This document shows positions 1-9,632 of a stretch of 64,000 nucleotides of DNA, piece after piece. The position numbers and the translations under genes were made by a program. The stretch spans positions 2,085,712 to 2,149,711 of the forward strand of contig NZ_CP036268.1 of assembly GCF_007744515.1 (NCBI RefSeq), written 5' to 3'. The stretch is from Stratiformator vulcanicus (GTDB lineage Bacteria > Planctomycetota > Planctomycetia > Planctomycetales > Planctomycetaceae). How positions within the stretch are numbered: position 1 is the stretch's first letter; the number at the start of each line of letters is the position of its first letter. The notes under the pieces were generated by a model. It did no database searches. It saw only the letters and a list, made by a program, of their open reading frames with translations, and was not told the DNA's origin.

Positions 1-528
1 ACTTATTCTTCAATGAGCACGAACCGCTTCGAGCCTTACGGCGAAAGCGTCTACGGCAGTCGTGCGACGCTCATCATGAAAGCCGAGAAAGACGCGCTGC
101 TTTATAAAGAAGCTAGCGCCGGCAATAATGGCGGAGGTCCCGATCAGCGTTTGTGGGTCGTCAATAACACCAAGGATGGCGGACCCGTGCTGGAGGCGTA
201 CGAAACCACGACATCCGCCGCAACCACTTCAAAGCAGGCTTCGCCGGACGATGTCAGCCGCGGCTATCGCGAAGAGATGGAGCACTTCGCCTTCGCGATC
301 CGCAATCAGGGCGAATATTACCCCGGCGGCAAGCCGCTTCCGCCGAAACAGGGCGGTCTGCGTTGTAACGGTGAAGTCGCGATGGCCGATGCGGTCATGG
401 CTTTGACCGCCAACTTGGCGATGAAGCACAAGCGTCGCATCGAATTCCGTCCCGAGTGGTTCGAAGTCGAAAGCTCGGCGACTCCGGAGGAAGACGTGAA
501 AAAGATGGTCGGCGGGAGCCTCGCCTGA
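1..528 (+). CDS. Gfo/Idh/MocA family oxidoreductase, C-terminal part (5' end outside window)
   Basis: The reading frame is already open at base 1 and runs 175 codons to a TGA at 526-528, so this is the C-terminal part of a longer gene. The segments [14 protein letters not shown] near the start and [19 protein letters not shown] near the end resemble the C-terminal domain of planctomycete Gfo/Idh/MocA oxidoreductases, NAD(P)-dependent enzymes that usually act on sugars or inositol-like polyols. The Rossmann domain and any Tat signal would lie outside the window. A strong terminator follows 33 bases after the stop. The family assignment is by recognition of these segments; the substrate is unknown. 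Confidence 0.75.
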   Translation, partial: TYSSMSTNRFEPYGESVYGSRATLIMKAEKDALLYKEASAGNNGGGPDQRLWVVNNTKDGGPVLEAYETTTSAATTSKQASPDDVSRGYREEMEHFAFAIRNQGEYYPGGKPLPPKQGGLRCNGEVAMADAVMALTANLAMKHKRRIEFRPEWFEVESSATPEEDVKKMVGGSLA

Positions 529-560
529 CCTTCGATCAGGAGGCGACTTCAAAATCTTTA

Positions 561-593
561 ACCCGACCGATCAATTGATCGGTCGGGTTTTTT
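561..593 (+). terminator. Rho-independent terminator after the oxidoreductase gene
   Basis: Bases 561-588 form a perfect palindrome with two 14-base arms, the left arm being ACCCGACCGATCAA. A run of Ts to 593 follows. It lies just downstream of the stop at 528 and separates this gene from the vWA locus that follows. Confidence 0.9.
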
Positions 594-645
594 CAATTTG
601 ATCATCTTTTTAGAAGTAAACCACCAATCCGTATCGACTCCCCGC

Positions 646-2784
646 GTGCCGAAACTCGCAGATTCGATTGACCGCCGAACGTTGTTTGACCTCAATATAT
701 TCGCACAACTCCAACTCGTTTGGGATGGGTTCACGCCTATTCCCGCGATGGTCGTTTTTGGATGTGTCACAGCGTTGCTCTTGCTCGTTCTCGGGCGAAC
801 GGTCGCGCTCGCGGGATTCTCGCGAAGAGCACTTTCGCTATTGGTCGTGCGAGCGGCAGCGATCATTGTGCTCGGATTTATTGCAATTCTCCCTCAATTG
901 GCGTGGGAGTCTGACCGAATGCCGCGCGTGGCGATTCTCATCGATTCTTCTAAAAGCATGTCGCTCCGAGATGTCAACGATGGCACCCGGACACGTCACG
1001 CTGCTGCCATCGATTTTATGAAGGGCGTCAGCAATCACCCTCGATTGGCGGGCAGTCGATTTTTCGTTTTCGCCGACGCCGTCCGGGAAGTATCACTGTC
1101 GGAATTGGAGTTTGATAACGCCAAGTTCGACATCGGAACGCGGAGCCGAATCGCCGGGGCGATTCAAAATGTCAAAGAGAACTCAGGCAGCGAGCAACCG
1201 GACCTCGTGATCGTACTTAGCGACGGAATCGAAACCGATTCGGAATCCGAGACAAGTGAGCTAGCCAAACCTCTCGACGAAACCCCGATTGCAGGCGTGT
1301 TGTTTGGGAGTGATAAAGACCCTCCCAACTTAAGCATTGAGAAGATTACGTCGCCAAGAACTGTTTTGTCAGGAGTTGATTTCGAGGTCCTTGTGGAATG
1401 GTCGGCAGTCCAAATGGCGAACGTCGATTTCGAGATTGCCGTCTTCGCCGATTCCAATGAAAAACCGATTACTTCGAAAGTTGTCACGATCCGTAGTGAC
1501 AATGCGAAAGGAAACACATCGCTGGAAATCCCGCACTTGGCCGAGGAGACGCAGGATTTTGAAATCCGAGTGAAATCGATCGGTAAGCCTGAATTCTTAA
1601 TGTCGAATAATCAAAGGTCTTTCCGGGTGAGCCGATTTTCCGAACCGCTCAAAGTTCTGCTAACCGGTGAATTTCCGAGTTGGGAGTTTCGCAGGCTCAA
1701 GGGGCTTCTTAAAAATGTGAGTGGAATTGAGCTGACAATTTATCTCGCTTCCGCCGATCAGGAATACGCGGCGTCCGATGCTTCCGTTGTCGAATCGCTT
1801 CCTGACAATTTGCAACCGTTTGACGTGGTTGTCCTCACCTCTGGACCTACTGCATTCTTTCAACATGGTCTCTCGAAAGTTGTAGCATCCGGGACAGGGG
1901 TTGTCGAAATGGACACATCGAAAGAGTTGCTCACGTCGAATAGGTCGACTCTGGAAATTACGCCGATCGGTCGTCAAATCTTAAATTTGCGGCCGCGAGA
2001 TTATTTGAATGTAGAAATTCAGTCTTCCTCTAAAGACGAAGCCAATCTTGAAACGGGTGAACTAGTTCTGTTTCGCACAACAGGTCGTTCTTCATCGCCC
2101 GTTCTAACGGTACGGCAAACTGGCGAGTCGATCGTGCTGTCGCAGTATCCGGATCGCTCGTGGCGGCTGCTGGCTGCTGCCGATCGCTCGCTCTATGAAC
2201 GGTATTGGCACGCTCTGATCGAATTCGCCGCGCAAAGCCATGATCTTGAAAGACCGATTATTAATATTAATCATCGCCTCGATCAGACAACCGGTGAGTC
2301 AGTATTCGGTATCGAAGATCGGCGGATTGCCCGCACGCCTTCAAACTTGTTGCTGAATATCGTCGACCCGGCCGGCAAAAAGTCGCAGGTCGAACTGGCA
2401 ACCGAACTGAGTAACTCGCAGAGCCGAATGTCAACACGTGTCGGCCCGCTGCCCGGCGGGCACTACTCGGCTTGGGTCGGCTCACGACAAGGTTTACCGG
2501 GGGCATCGGCAGTGTTTTCCGAGCGAATCAAATTTCGCGTCGCTCCGACTTCCACCGAATTGACTCGACTGGCAGCCGATCGATCGTCTCTTGCGGCAAT
2601 GGCTGACGCATCCGGCGGAAGATTCTTTACGGACTCCGATAGCGAGGCTTTTCATTCATTCATCGACTCCCTCGAAATTGAGAAGCAACGTGAGTCGATC
2701 GGACACTCCATAACCGCCTATTCTTTGCTATTAGCGGCCTTTGTCGCTTTTTTGCTAATTGAAAGAAGGGTGCGATTGTCATGA
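646..2784 (+). CDS. vWA-domain membrane protein
   Basis: A protein of about 712 residues, anchored in the membrane with a vWA domain. Two hydrophobic segments lie near residues 35-54 and 66-84. The vWA metal-binding (MIDAS) motif DSSKS follows at residues 100-104, and LSDG is found later in the domain. A last hydrophobic helix sits at about 690-708 with a short basic tail. This is the layout of planctomycete vWA proteins with an Ig-like or GATase-like middle part. The frame is open from a TTG at 598, but that would start five bases after a terminator; GTG 646, TTG 682 and ATG 748 are alternatives and none has a clear ribosome-binding site. The stop overlaps the next start by four bases (ATGA at 2781), so the two proteins are probably made together. 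The locus resembles the 49715-52774 gene in domain order. Confidence 0.75.
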   Translation: MPKLADSIDRRTLFDLNIFAQLQLVWDGFTPIPAMVVFGCVTALLLLVLGRTVALAGFSRRALSLLVVRAAAIIVLGFIAILPQLAWESDRMPRVAILIDSSKSMSLRDVNDGTRTRHAAAIDFMKGVSNHPRLAGSRFFVFADAVREVSLSELEFDNAKFDIGTRSRIAGAIQNVKENSGSEQPDLVIVLSDGIETDSESETSELAKPLDETPIAGVLFGSDKDPPNLSIEKITSPRTVLSGVDFEVLVEWSAVQMANVDFEIAVFADSNEKPITSKVVTIRSDNAKGNTSLEIPHLAEETQDFEIRVKSIGKPEFLMSNNQRSFRVSRFSEPLKVLLTGEFPSWEFRRLKGLLKNVSGIELTIYLASADQEYAASDASVVESLPDNLQPFDVVVLTSGPTAFFQHGLSKVVASGTGVVEMDTSKELLTSNRSTLEITPIGRQILNLRPRDYLNVEIQSSSKDEANLETGELVLFRTTGRSSSPVLTVRQTGESIVLSQYPDRSWRLLAAADRSLYERYWHALIEFAAQSHDLERPIININHRLDQTTGESVFGIEDRRIARTPSNLLLNIVDPAGKKSQVELATELSNSQSRMSTRVGPLPGGHYSAWVGSRQGLPGASAVFSERIKFRVAPTSTELTRLAADRSSLAAMADASGGRFFTDSDSEAFHSFIDSLEIEKQRESIGHSITAYSLLLAAFVAFLLIERRVRLS

Positions 2785-5700
2785 CCGCCAATGGGGACAA
2801 TCGAAACGTCGAGACCTTACTCGGTTGGAGTGATGCGGCGGAGCGAGGTTTGGCAACGACCTCTCGATTGGATCGACTTACCAACGCCCTCTTACTTTGC
2901 GGCGGTTGTTGTGTGATTGTGGTCGGACTCTTGTATTCGCTGGCTTGGCCAAGCGGTGTCGACCGGTTATCCGTTCTTGGTCTCTTAATAAGCGTTGCAC
3001 TCGTCGCAGCGTTTCTTATATTCCGGGACTCGTCCATTCGTGGCGCGAATCGCCAGTTGAAGTTCGCACTAAGAATTGGGGGATACAGCCGAATCGCGAC
3101 GGCCGTTGAAGTGGCGTCGCCCGATCGATTTTCCGGGTCTAGTTCGCTCGGGAACCACTATGCGAGACATGCGATTAAAGCCGTTGGCATACCGCAGGTT
3201 TCCTTTCGTGATGTCACGCTCCGCTACATGATTAAGGGGGTGATTGGAACCGCGATGATCATTGGCTCGATAATGGTCGCGATGTCGGCTGACAGTCGCT
3301 CAAGTCACCCAAGCGTTCCTGAGATCGAATCAGATTTAAGGGCGCGCTCTCAATCGCAAGCGGCGAAGTCTTCGCTTATTAGTTTCTCCGTGGGGTGGTC
3401 TCATCGATCGGATGAGCGAAGCGACGAGCCTGTCTTGCTCGGGCCTTGTCGGGTCGTGCCCTCGAATGCCGATATAAGGCTCTCGGTCGTGTTTGATGGC
3501 GACGTCGAAGGCATTGCCGTTCGTGACGAATCCAATGCGGTGCGAGCCACTCACGCAGAAGTTGTTTTCGATGGCGATGAAGTTGAACTGCGTTTTCCCG
3601 CCGGTGAACCGGGGGCGTTTCGATTTGTTGTGCTGTGGACAGACCGCGAAAACGATACTCAATACGCATATCAAATGACCGAGCCGATTGAAGTCGTCGC
3701 GGCCCGTTCACCGAGTGTGTCGCTGAGCACAGAGTTGTCGTCAGTCACACCGAATGGGATTGTACGCGCGACGATTCGAGCCGCGGATGAGTTCGGATTA
3801 GTGCAGGTCGGTGCCTTAGCGAACAAGGGCGCCGAAACGTTACGAGATAATAGCGTCGATCTTAAGGCAGACCGAACCGGTGCTGCCCCGCTTCGCGTTG
3901 TCGCTGAAGAAGTCGTATTTGATCTTCATGGATCGCAACTCTCCAATGGAGACGAGCTAAGAATTATCGGCAATGCGGCCTCGCTCAGCGGGATGCAGGG
4001 ATCGTCGGCACTCATCGAAATTCGCATCGTCGCTCCGGAAGCGAAGCGGGCCGAACTAATCGCAAAAAGTAAACGGGAACTGGATTCGCTTCTCGTATCG
4101 ATTGATCAATGGCGAAAGTTGGCACGAAGAATACTAGGCGATGGAGAAGACCCGGCTCAGTTTCGACAGTCGACCGTTCGGCTTTATCGCCGCATTCGTC
4201 TATCGGACCAGGGGGCTGCCGGTCGAATTCAACAGATCGTATCGGCCTTCGACGACAATCGAATCGACGCATTCGTGCCATCGGACAGGCTTCGCATGGT
4301 TCAGGAGAAATTGACGCAGACATCCGAGGGGCCGCTCGCGGACTTAATTCAACGGCTTCGCGAAAACCCGGAAACTCCGCTGTCGGCGGAAACCCAGTTG
4401 TTGATTTCTGACATATTAAGGAGGCTCGAAATAGTCGAGAGTCTTTCCGCAGAGATCGCTCAAGATGGAGTGAGCGAGAGCACCGTCGTTGACCGTGTCG
4501 AAATAAGTCGCAGAGCGATTGAATCCATTGAACGCATTTTGTCACTTCAGGAAGGCCTGTCGGGGAGATTGGACGGCCGAGAGAGTGAAGGTGATCGACG
4601 CGGGCTTTTATATGAGGCGGAGGAAATCGTGACTGAAATGACGGTGCTACTGAAGGCCGCCAATGTCGCTGAGTTGATAAAGGTCAAACCGGAGATTGAA
4701 AGGGCGGGGCAATTGACGTTGGCGGGGCGTGATGACATTCAGGCCGGGCAGTATCAGAGTGCAGCCGAGTTCTTGATCGCCAGCGAAGAGCTGCTGCAAT
4801 CGGTCGCGGGCAAATTGCAGCGTGACGTTCTTCGGATGGAACGATCAATTGCCGCTCGCCGGAGCAAAGCCATTGGTGACCGGTTCTCGGACATATTTGA
4901 GGTACAGGATCAGATTCGGACATCGGTTCTCGCGATTCACGCGGAGAGCAAAGCCGGTTTCAATCGCTCTCTAAAATTGCGCATGGTTGAAAATGGAGCT
5001 GCGCAGAGAAAAGTGATGCGTGAATTGTCGGCGTTTCGGAAAACCGGTGGATTGTCAGAACTTTCTTCGGCGGCGACTTCACTCTTAGAAAGTACGATGA
5101 CAACCGCGGCTGATTATTTGGACGCTCTTGATATTGAAGCGGCCGTCACTTCACAGGCGGCCCTTCAATCGCTGATCTCGTTCATTAAGGCGATCGTTGA
5201 GGAGAGTGGCCAAGAAATTCCGTCAATTAAAGAGTTGGCGGAAGCTCCGTCACAGGCCGAAGTCGATCCGTCTATCCGGATTGCCAGTAGTGTGTTGCAA
5301 CCGCTGCAAGTGTTAAGAAGGCGGACCGAGGATTTGGACGACACGAATCGCCAGTTGAGAGGCGAAATAGCCCAGTCGCACCGACTTCTCGTCGAACTCG
5401 CGACCGCTGTGGCCGCACTGGAGCCGGAGACTTCCGCTTCTACGGACGAAAATAAATACAACGGACCTTCAAGAGAACTGCTGTCACTCATCGAGCGACT
5501 CCTTACTAAGATCGCCGAGGCTCTTGAGTCAGACGATGGATTGGGACCGGTGCGTGATTCGCAATCGGAACTGATTCTCCTGCTATCGGATCGACTGAAC
5601 GTCGAAGGCGCCGCAGCCGAGGACGTCGGGGGAGGTAGTGCCAGTGGTAGTCCCGAAGTGACGGGGCCTGACGGCAGCGTGGGCAGTGCGAGTGGAGGTC

Positions 5701-5942
5701 AATCCGGGAGCGATGGGGGCGTATCGGCGGGAGCCGCTGCGGGGGGAGCATCGGGCGGCCCGGTTGATGCCTCGACTGGCGAAACCGATATCGCATTGCA
5801 GGCCCGGTTGCGGCTGACCTACGGGCGATGGGGCGAACTCCCCGACCGGCAGAGAGACCAAATCGGGACCATCGGTGGCGTACGGCCGCCGACACGTTTT
5901 GAAGCGGCAATCGAACGCTACCGTCAATCCATCGCGGAGTGA
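2781..5942 (+). CDS. large coiled-coil membrane protein, partner of the vWA protein
   Basis: A 1053-residue protein with two adjacent hydrophobic helices (about 36-54 and 63-81) and a third at about 153-170. A long, mostly helical, charged region of coiled-coil character then runs from about 430 to 930, followed by a Gly/Ser-rich linker (about 945-995). It ends in a conserved-looking tail, [11 protein letters not shown] followed by an Arg/Tyr-rich helix (ERYRQSIAE). I recognise this ending from other planctomycete membrane proteins encoded beside vWA genes, but it has no assigned function. It overlaps the preceding vWA gene by four bases. The gene at 57122-58765 has the same plan (three hydrophobic helices, a long coiled coil, a Gly-rich linker, a final short helix) and is probably a shorter relative. 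Function unknown; a structural or tethering part of the vWA complex is the simplest idea. Confidence 0.75.
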   Translation: MTANGDNRNVETLLGWSDAAERGLATTSRLDRLTNALLLCGGCCVIVVGLLYSLAWPSGVDRLSVLGLLISVALVAAFLIFRDSSIRGANRQLKFALRIGGYSRIATAVEVASPDRFSGSSSLGNHYARHAIKAVGIPQVSFRDVTLRYMIKGVIGTAMIIGSIMVAMSADSRSSHPSVPEIESDLRARSQSQAAKSSLISFSVGWSHRSDERSDEPVLLGPCRVVPSNADIRLSVVFDGDVEGIAVRDESNAVRATHAEVVFDGDEVELRFPAGEPGAFRFVVLWTDRENDTQYAYQMTEPIEVVAARSPSVSLSTELSSVTPNGIVRATIRAADEFGLVQVGALANKGAETLRDNSVDLKADRTGAAPLRVVAEEVVFDLHGSQLSNGDELRIIGNAASLSGMQGSSALIEIRIVAPEAKRAELIAKSKRELDSLLVSIDQWRKLARRILGDGEDPAQFRQSTVRLYRRIRLSDQGAAGRIQQIVSAFDDNRIDAFVPSDRLRMVQEKLTQTSEGPLADLIQRLRENPETPLSAETQLLISDILRRLEIVESLSAEIAQDGVSESTVVDRVEISRRAIESIERILSLQEGLSGRLDGRESEGDRRGLLYEAEEIVTEMTVLLKAANVAELIKVKPEIERAGQLTLAGRDDIQAGQYQSAAEFLIASEELLQSVAGKLQRDVLRMERSIAARRSKAIGDRFSDIFEVQDQIRTSVLAIHAESKAGFNRSLKLRMVENGAAQRKVMRELSAFRKTGGLSELSSAATSLLESTMTTAADYLDALDIEAAVTSQAALQSLISFIKAIVEESGQEIPSIKELAEAPSQAEVDPSIRIASSVLQPLQVLRRRTEDLDDTNRQLRGEIAQSHRLLVELATAVAALEPETSASTDENKYNGPSRELLSLIERLLTKIAEALESDDGLGPVRDSQSELILLLSDRLNVEGAAAEDVGGGSASGSPEVTGPDGSVGSASGGQSGSDGGVSAGAAAGGASGGPVDASTGETDIALQARLRLTYGRWGELPDRQRDQIGTIGGVRPPTRFEAAIERYRQSIAE

Positions 5943-6013
5943 GGCGGCTGCGGTTAAACTCAGCAACTCCCAGTTGTCTCGCCGCGGGACGCATTGCTGT
6001 CGAAAGTGATTTT

Positions 6014-6877
6014 GTGACGTCGCAAAGAAAATCTGACCAAACTAAAGCTCCGAAAGCTAGGTTCGTGCCGGAGGCGGAGAGCCGACTGCAGAAGGTTCTC
6101 GCTGAGGCCGGGCACGGTTCGCGCCGCGCGTGCGAAGAGTTGATTTCCGAGGGACGTGTGACGGTCGACGGCGAGACGGTCACAGAGTTGGGGACGAAGG
6201 TCGATGCCGACCGGCAGGATGTTCGCGTCGACGGCGAACGGCTCAAACTTCAGCGGAAGAAATACTATCTGCTGAATAAACCGACGGGCTTCCTGTGCAC
6301 GAATAGCGATCCGAGCGGGCGTCGTCGCGCGATCGATCTGATTGACGACCCGAATGCTCGGCTCTTTACGGTCGGACGTCTCGATGAGTCGAGTGAAGGA
6401 TTGCTGCTCGTCACGAACGATGGCGAACTGGCCGAGCGGCTCTCGCATCCCCGATATGAAGTCGTCAGGAAGTATCGGGTCCAGGTCGCCGGGGTTCCCG
6501 ACGCCGAGACGCTCAAGTCATTGCGGGAAGGTCTGCGGTTTTCTGATGGCGTGTTTCAAGTGTCGTACGCCCGGAAATTGAAGACGCACGGCAAGAGCGC
6601 ATTTATCGAGGTCGAGCTCACACAGGGGCAAAATCGTGAAATTCGTCGGCTGTTCGCGCGGTCCGGCCATAAAGTGATGTCGTTGCAGCGGATCGCCTTC
6701 GGGCCGCTCAAACTCGCGCGACTTCCGGTCGGCCATTACCGCCCGCTTCGGGGTGAAGAGTTGAAACAACTCAAAGAATTCGCGCGAGGCTGCCAGCCGA
6801 AGAAGCGGGTCAAGCGAAGCCGCCGGCCGAGCGTCAAACGAAGCGGCGTTAAAAAATCGACCGAAAACCGCGGGTAA
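6014..6877 (+). CDS. rluB: 23S rRNA pseudouridine synthase, RluB/RsuA family
   Basis: The enzyme converts specific uridines in rRNA to pseudouridine in the cytoplasm. An N-terminal S4 RNA-binding domain ([17 protein letters not shown]) is followed by the catalytic domain with the family motif [16 protein letters not shown], whose Asp is the catalytic residue, and by [13 protein letters not shown]. The C-terminal tail is very basic ([14 protein letters not shown]), as is common in this family. The frame can be extended to a GTG at 5939 that overlaps the previous stop, but the extra 25 residues do not look like family sequence, so GTG 6014 is preferred. The exact uridine modified cannot be read from sequence; RluB and RluE/RsuA are close relatives. 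Confidence 0.85.
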   Translation: MTSQRKSDQTKAPKARFVPEAESRLQKVLAEAGHGSRRACEELISEGRVTVDGETVTELGTKVDADRQDVRVDGERLKLQRKKYYLLNKPTGFLCTNSDPSGRRRAIDLIDDPNARLFTVGRLDESSEGLLLVTNDGELAERLSHPRYEVVRKYRVQVAGVPDAETLKSLREGLRFSDGVFQVSYARKLKTHGKSAFIEVELTQGQNREIRRLFARSGHKVMSLQRIAFGPLKLARLPVGHYRPLRGEELKQLKEFARGCQPKKRVKRSRRPSVKRSGVKKSTENRG

Positions 6878-6902
6878 CGCTGATTGACAGGAAGGATCGA
6901 CT

Positions 6903-7781
6903 ATGCCGACGGCAGGCACGACCGGTTCGGGACTTCATCCCGCCGCGCTCACAGAAATCGCGACGGTCGTTGAGCAGGAGTGTCTGGCAGAGCGCACTTA
7001 TCGGCTGCGGCTGTCGTGCCCGGAAATTGCGTCCCGAATTACGCCGGGGCAGTTCATTATGATCCGGCCCACGAGTGGGAGCGATCCACTGCTCGGTCGA
7101 CCTTTTGCGCTCTATGATACTTACTTCGAAGACCGTCGGCCCGTGGGGCTCGATTTTGGTTACGTGACGATCGGCAAGCTCACCGGTTTGATGCCCGATT
7201 GGACTGCCGGTCAGCAGGTTGAGGTTTGGGGGCCGCTCGGGAACGGATTCGAGGTGCCGCAATGTCGCCACTTGATGATGGTGGCCGGCGGAATTGGTCA
7301 GACGCCGTTCGTTGCGGTTTCGCGTGAAGCGGCAAGAGTAAACGCTTACGGCTCGCCCGCGCGTGAGGTCGCCTCTCGCCCCGAGCGGATGACTCTGTGC
7401 TATGGGGCCCGATCGAAAAATTATCTCGCCGGTTTAGATGACTTCAACGCGCCGGGGCTTGAGGTGCGACTTTCGACCGATGACGGATCGGCAGGACATC
7501 ATGGATTTGTCACGGAGCTATCGGCTTCAGTACTCGACAGCGATGACCCGCCTGATCTGGTTTATTGCTGTGGTCCCGAACCGATGATGGAGGCGGTCGC
7601 GGAGCAATGTGTGTCGCGGAACGTTGAATGCTATTTGTCTCTGGAGTCGCCGATGGCGTGCGGGTTCGGTGCCTGCTTTAGTTGCGTGGCGAAAGTTCGC
7701 ACGGATGACGGCGAATGGGATTACCGTCGCAGTTGTGTCGAAGGGCCGGTCTTTCCGGCCGATCGCCTGATCTTTGATTAA
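6903..7781 (+). CDS. pyrK: dihydroorotate dehydrogenase electron-transfer subunit (PyrK)
   Basis: PyrK carries FAD and a [2Fe-2S] cluster and passes electrons from dihydroorotate dehydrogenase PyrDB to NAD+ in pyrimidine synthesis. The 292-residue product has the flavin-binding motif RPFALYD (about residues 65-71), the nucleotide-binding motif GGIGQTP, and a C-terminal cysteine cluster, CGFGACFSC followed by RRSC, that matches the [2Fe-2S] site. The start has a good ribosome-binding site (AGGAAGG, seven bases upstream of ATG 6903). No pyrD is adjacent. Instead a phosphatase-like gene follows 31 bases downstream, so PyrD must be elsewhere. Confidence 0.87.
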   Translation: MPTAGTTGSGLHPAALTEIATVVEQECLAERTYRLRLSCPEIASRITPGQFIMIRPTSGSDPLLGRPFALYDTYFEDRRPVGLDFGYVTIGKLTGLMPDWTAGQQVEVWGPLGNGFEVPQCRHLMMVAGGIGQTPFVAVSREAARVNAYGSPAREVASRPERMTLCYGARSKNYLAGLDDFNAPGLEVRLSTDDGSAGHHGFVTELSASVLDSDDPPDLVYCCGPEPMMEAVAEQCVSRNVECYLSLESPMACGFGACFSCVAKVRTDDGEWDYRRSCVEGPVFPADRLIFD

Positions 7782-7812
7782 AGCATCGCGAATATAGAAA
7801 AGGTCGCGCCCG

Positions 7813-9147
7813 ATGAAGTCTGTCGTTTTACTTTCCATTCCCGGCCTGCGGTCGGAAGACATCGCCAAGATGCCGTCGCTGAAGTCGATGGCAGAGCGTG
7901 GGGGCACGGTTCCGCTATCCCCGACGTTCCCCTGCGTGACCTGCCCGGTGCAGATCTCACTCTCGACTGGAACACCCCCCTCCGAGCACGGCGTGATCGC
8001 GAACGGATTTTTCTGGCGGGACCGTGGCGAAGTCGAAATGTGGACCGCGTGGGACGAGGTGATCGAGTCGCCTCGGCTTTGGGATCGGCTCCGCGGTCAC
8101 GATTCGTCGCTGACTTCCGCCGTGTGGTTCCCGATGTTGTCGAAGGGAACCTCGGCTGATTACGTCTGCACGCCGGCACCGATTCATAATCCCGACGGCA
8201 GCGAGTCGCTGTGGTGCTATACGAAACCGGAGGAGTATTACGGAGAACTCCGCGATTCGATCGGTCATTTCCCGCTGATGAATTTTTGGGGACCGCTTTC
8301 GAGCATTAAATCATCCGCATGGATCGTCGACTCGGCGATTCACGCGGCGAGGAAATATGAGCCTCGTTTCTTTTGGATTTATCTACCGCATCTGGATTAC
8401 GCCGCACAGAAGTACGGGCCCGATTCTGATCAAGCTGCCGCGGCACTGGTGGAACTGGATCGCGAAATCGCCAAGCTCAGTGAAGGTCTTAATGAAACGC
8501 TTCCGGGAGATGTGACATGGTTGGCCGCGAGTGAGTATGTCATCACGCCGGTCAGCGACGTGCAGTTCCCGAATCGATTGCTGCGGGAATTGGGGCTGCT
8601 GTCGATCGACGATCAAGATGGCGCGGAACACCTCAACCCGGCCCGCAGCGACGCTTGGGCACTCGTCGATCACCAGTTCGCCCATGTATTCGTGAAGAAT
8701 GCGGAAGATGTCGAGCGGATTGCGCAGTCGATTCGCGATGCGGGCATCGCCGAGCGCGTGCTTGTCGGATCCGAGCGGGCGGCGGTCGGACTCGATCATC
8801 CGCGGGCGGGTGAGATCGTGCTCGTTTCCCGATCGGATTCCTGGTTCGCCTATTACTGGTGGACCGACGATGCCAAAGCCCCCGCGTTTGCGCGCACGGT
8901 CGATATTCATCGCAAGCCCGGTTACGACCCGGTGGAGATGTTTATCGATATGCCGAGCAAGCAGACGCCGCTCGACGCGACGTTGGTGAAAGGCTCGCAT
9001 GGGTATCCGGCCGATGATGATTCTCGACGTGGCGTTCTGATCGCTTCGTCGGCCGGGCTAATTGCGGACCGCTCGTCGGGTGTTTCCGATACCGATGTGG
9101 CGAAAATGGTGCTGTCAGAGTTCGGGATCGATTATAGCGACGTTTGA
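7813..9147 (+). CDS. alkaline phosphatase superfamily protein (nucleotide pyrophosphatase/phosphodiesterase type)
   Basis: A 444-residue protein of the type I phosphodiesterase/nucleotide pyrophosphatase group. The segment [16 protein letters not shown] contains the Thr that is the usual nucleophile, and [23 protein letters not shown] and KGSHGY supply the expected metal-ligand His and Asp positions. At the N-terminus, where the family normally has IDGLRPD, this protein reads SIPGLRSED, so the first metal-binding Asp seems to be missing. No signal peptide is visible, so it is probably cytoplasmic. It follows pyrK by 31 bases and may share its transcript. The substrate is unknown. Confidence 0.75.
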   Translation: MKSVVLLSIPGLRSEDIAKMPSLKSMAERGGTVPLSPTFPCVTCPVQISLSTGTPPSEHGVIANGFFWRDRGEVEMWTAWDEVIESPRLWDRLRGHDSSLTSAVWFPMLSKGTSADYVCTPAPIHNPDGSESLWCYTKPEEYYGELRDSIGHFPLMNFWGPLSSIKSSAWIVDSAIHAARKYEPRFFWIYLPHLDYAAQKYGPDSDQAAAALVELDREIAKLSEGLNETLPGDVTWLAASEYVITPVSDVQFPNRLLRELGLLSIDDQDGAEHLNPARSDAWALVDHQFAHVFVKNAEDVERIAQSIRDAGIAERVLVGSERAAVGLDHPRAGEIVLVSRSDSWFAYYWWTDDAKAPAFARTVDIHRKPGYDPVEMFIDMPSKQTPLDATLVKGSHGYPADDDSRRGVLIASSAGLIADRSSGVSDTDVAKMVLSEFGIDYSDV

Positions 9148-9632
9148 CGGCGGACACGTCTTTGCCATCAAACCACTATTCCTTCGGGCGCGGAGGGCTC
9201 AGCGATCTGATTGTGACGCTTGGGTGGACTCGAACGGTTATGCCGATTCCTCAGGCGACCGGCGACCGTGAAATCGGATCGTCGCGCACTCATCGGCGTT
9301 CGATTAAAGCGCATTTGGCTTAACCCGGCCGTTCGATGCGAATTTCGACTTAAACTTTTGTGCCGCTGAATCAGTGGATTTCGCGCGCCGGGTCGCATTC
9401 CGCGGAGTCGTATCGGTTGCTCCGGCAATTTTGGAGCCGCTTGCCGGAGTCTTCCGAAATTACGAAGGCGGAACGCTTTCACACCTGCGCATCAAGCATC
9501 GCCTATTGGCATTTCGAACCGGCCAATTGTACTGCTGAATCGACTGCGGCCCACGAATCGCGGCTTAAAGCGATTCATTAGCGAACGTTGTTAAATCTGA
9601 TTGAGTGTCTTTTCCTGCCCGCGAAAGCGTCC
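9148..9632 (+). other. intergenic stretch without a recognised gene
   Basis: About 485 bases between the phosphatase gene and the HEAT-repeat gene. The open frames across it are short, rich in Arg/Ser/His and unlike any protein family I know. No tRNA cloverleaf, strong terminator or repeat was found. It probably holds the promoter and leader of the HEAT-repeat gene. Confidence 0.5.

Noticed and set aside
5506-6246. Minus-strand frame of 246 codons
   Set aside because: Antisense to the end of the coiled-coil gene and the start of rluB; Arg/Ser-rich without motif.
9220-9240. tRNA T-arm-like sequence (GGACTCGAACGG on the plus strand)
   Set aside because: The flanking bases cannot form the T-stem, acceptor stem or anticodon arm of a tRNA.
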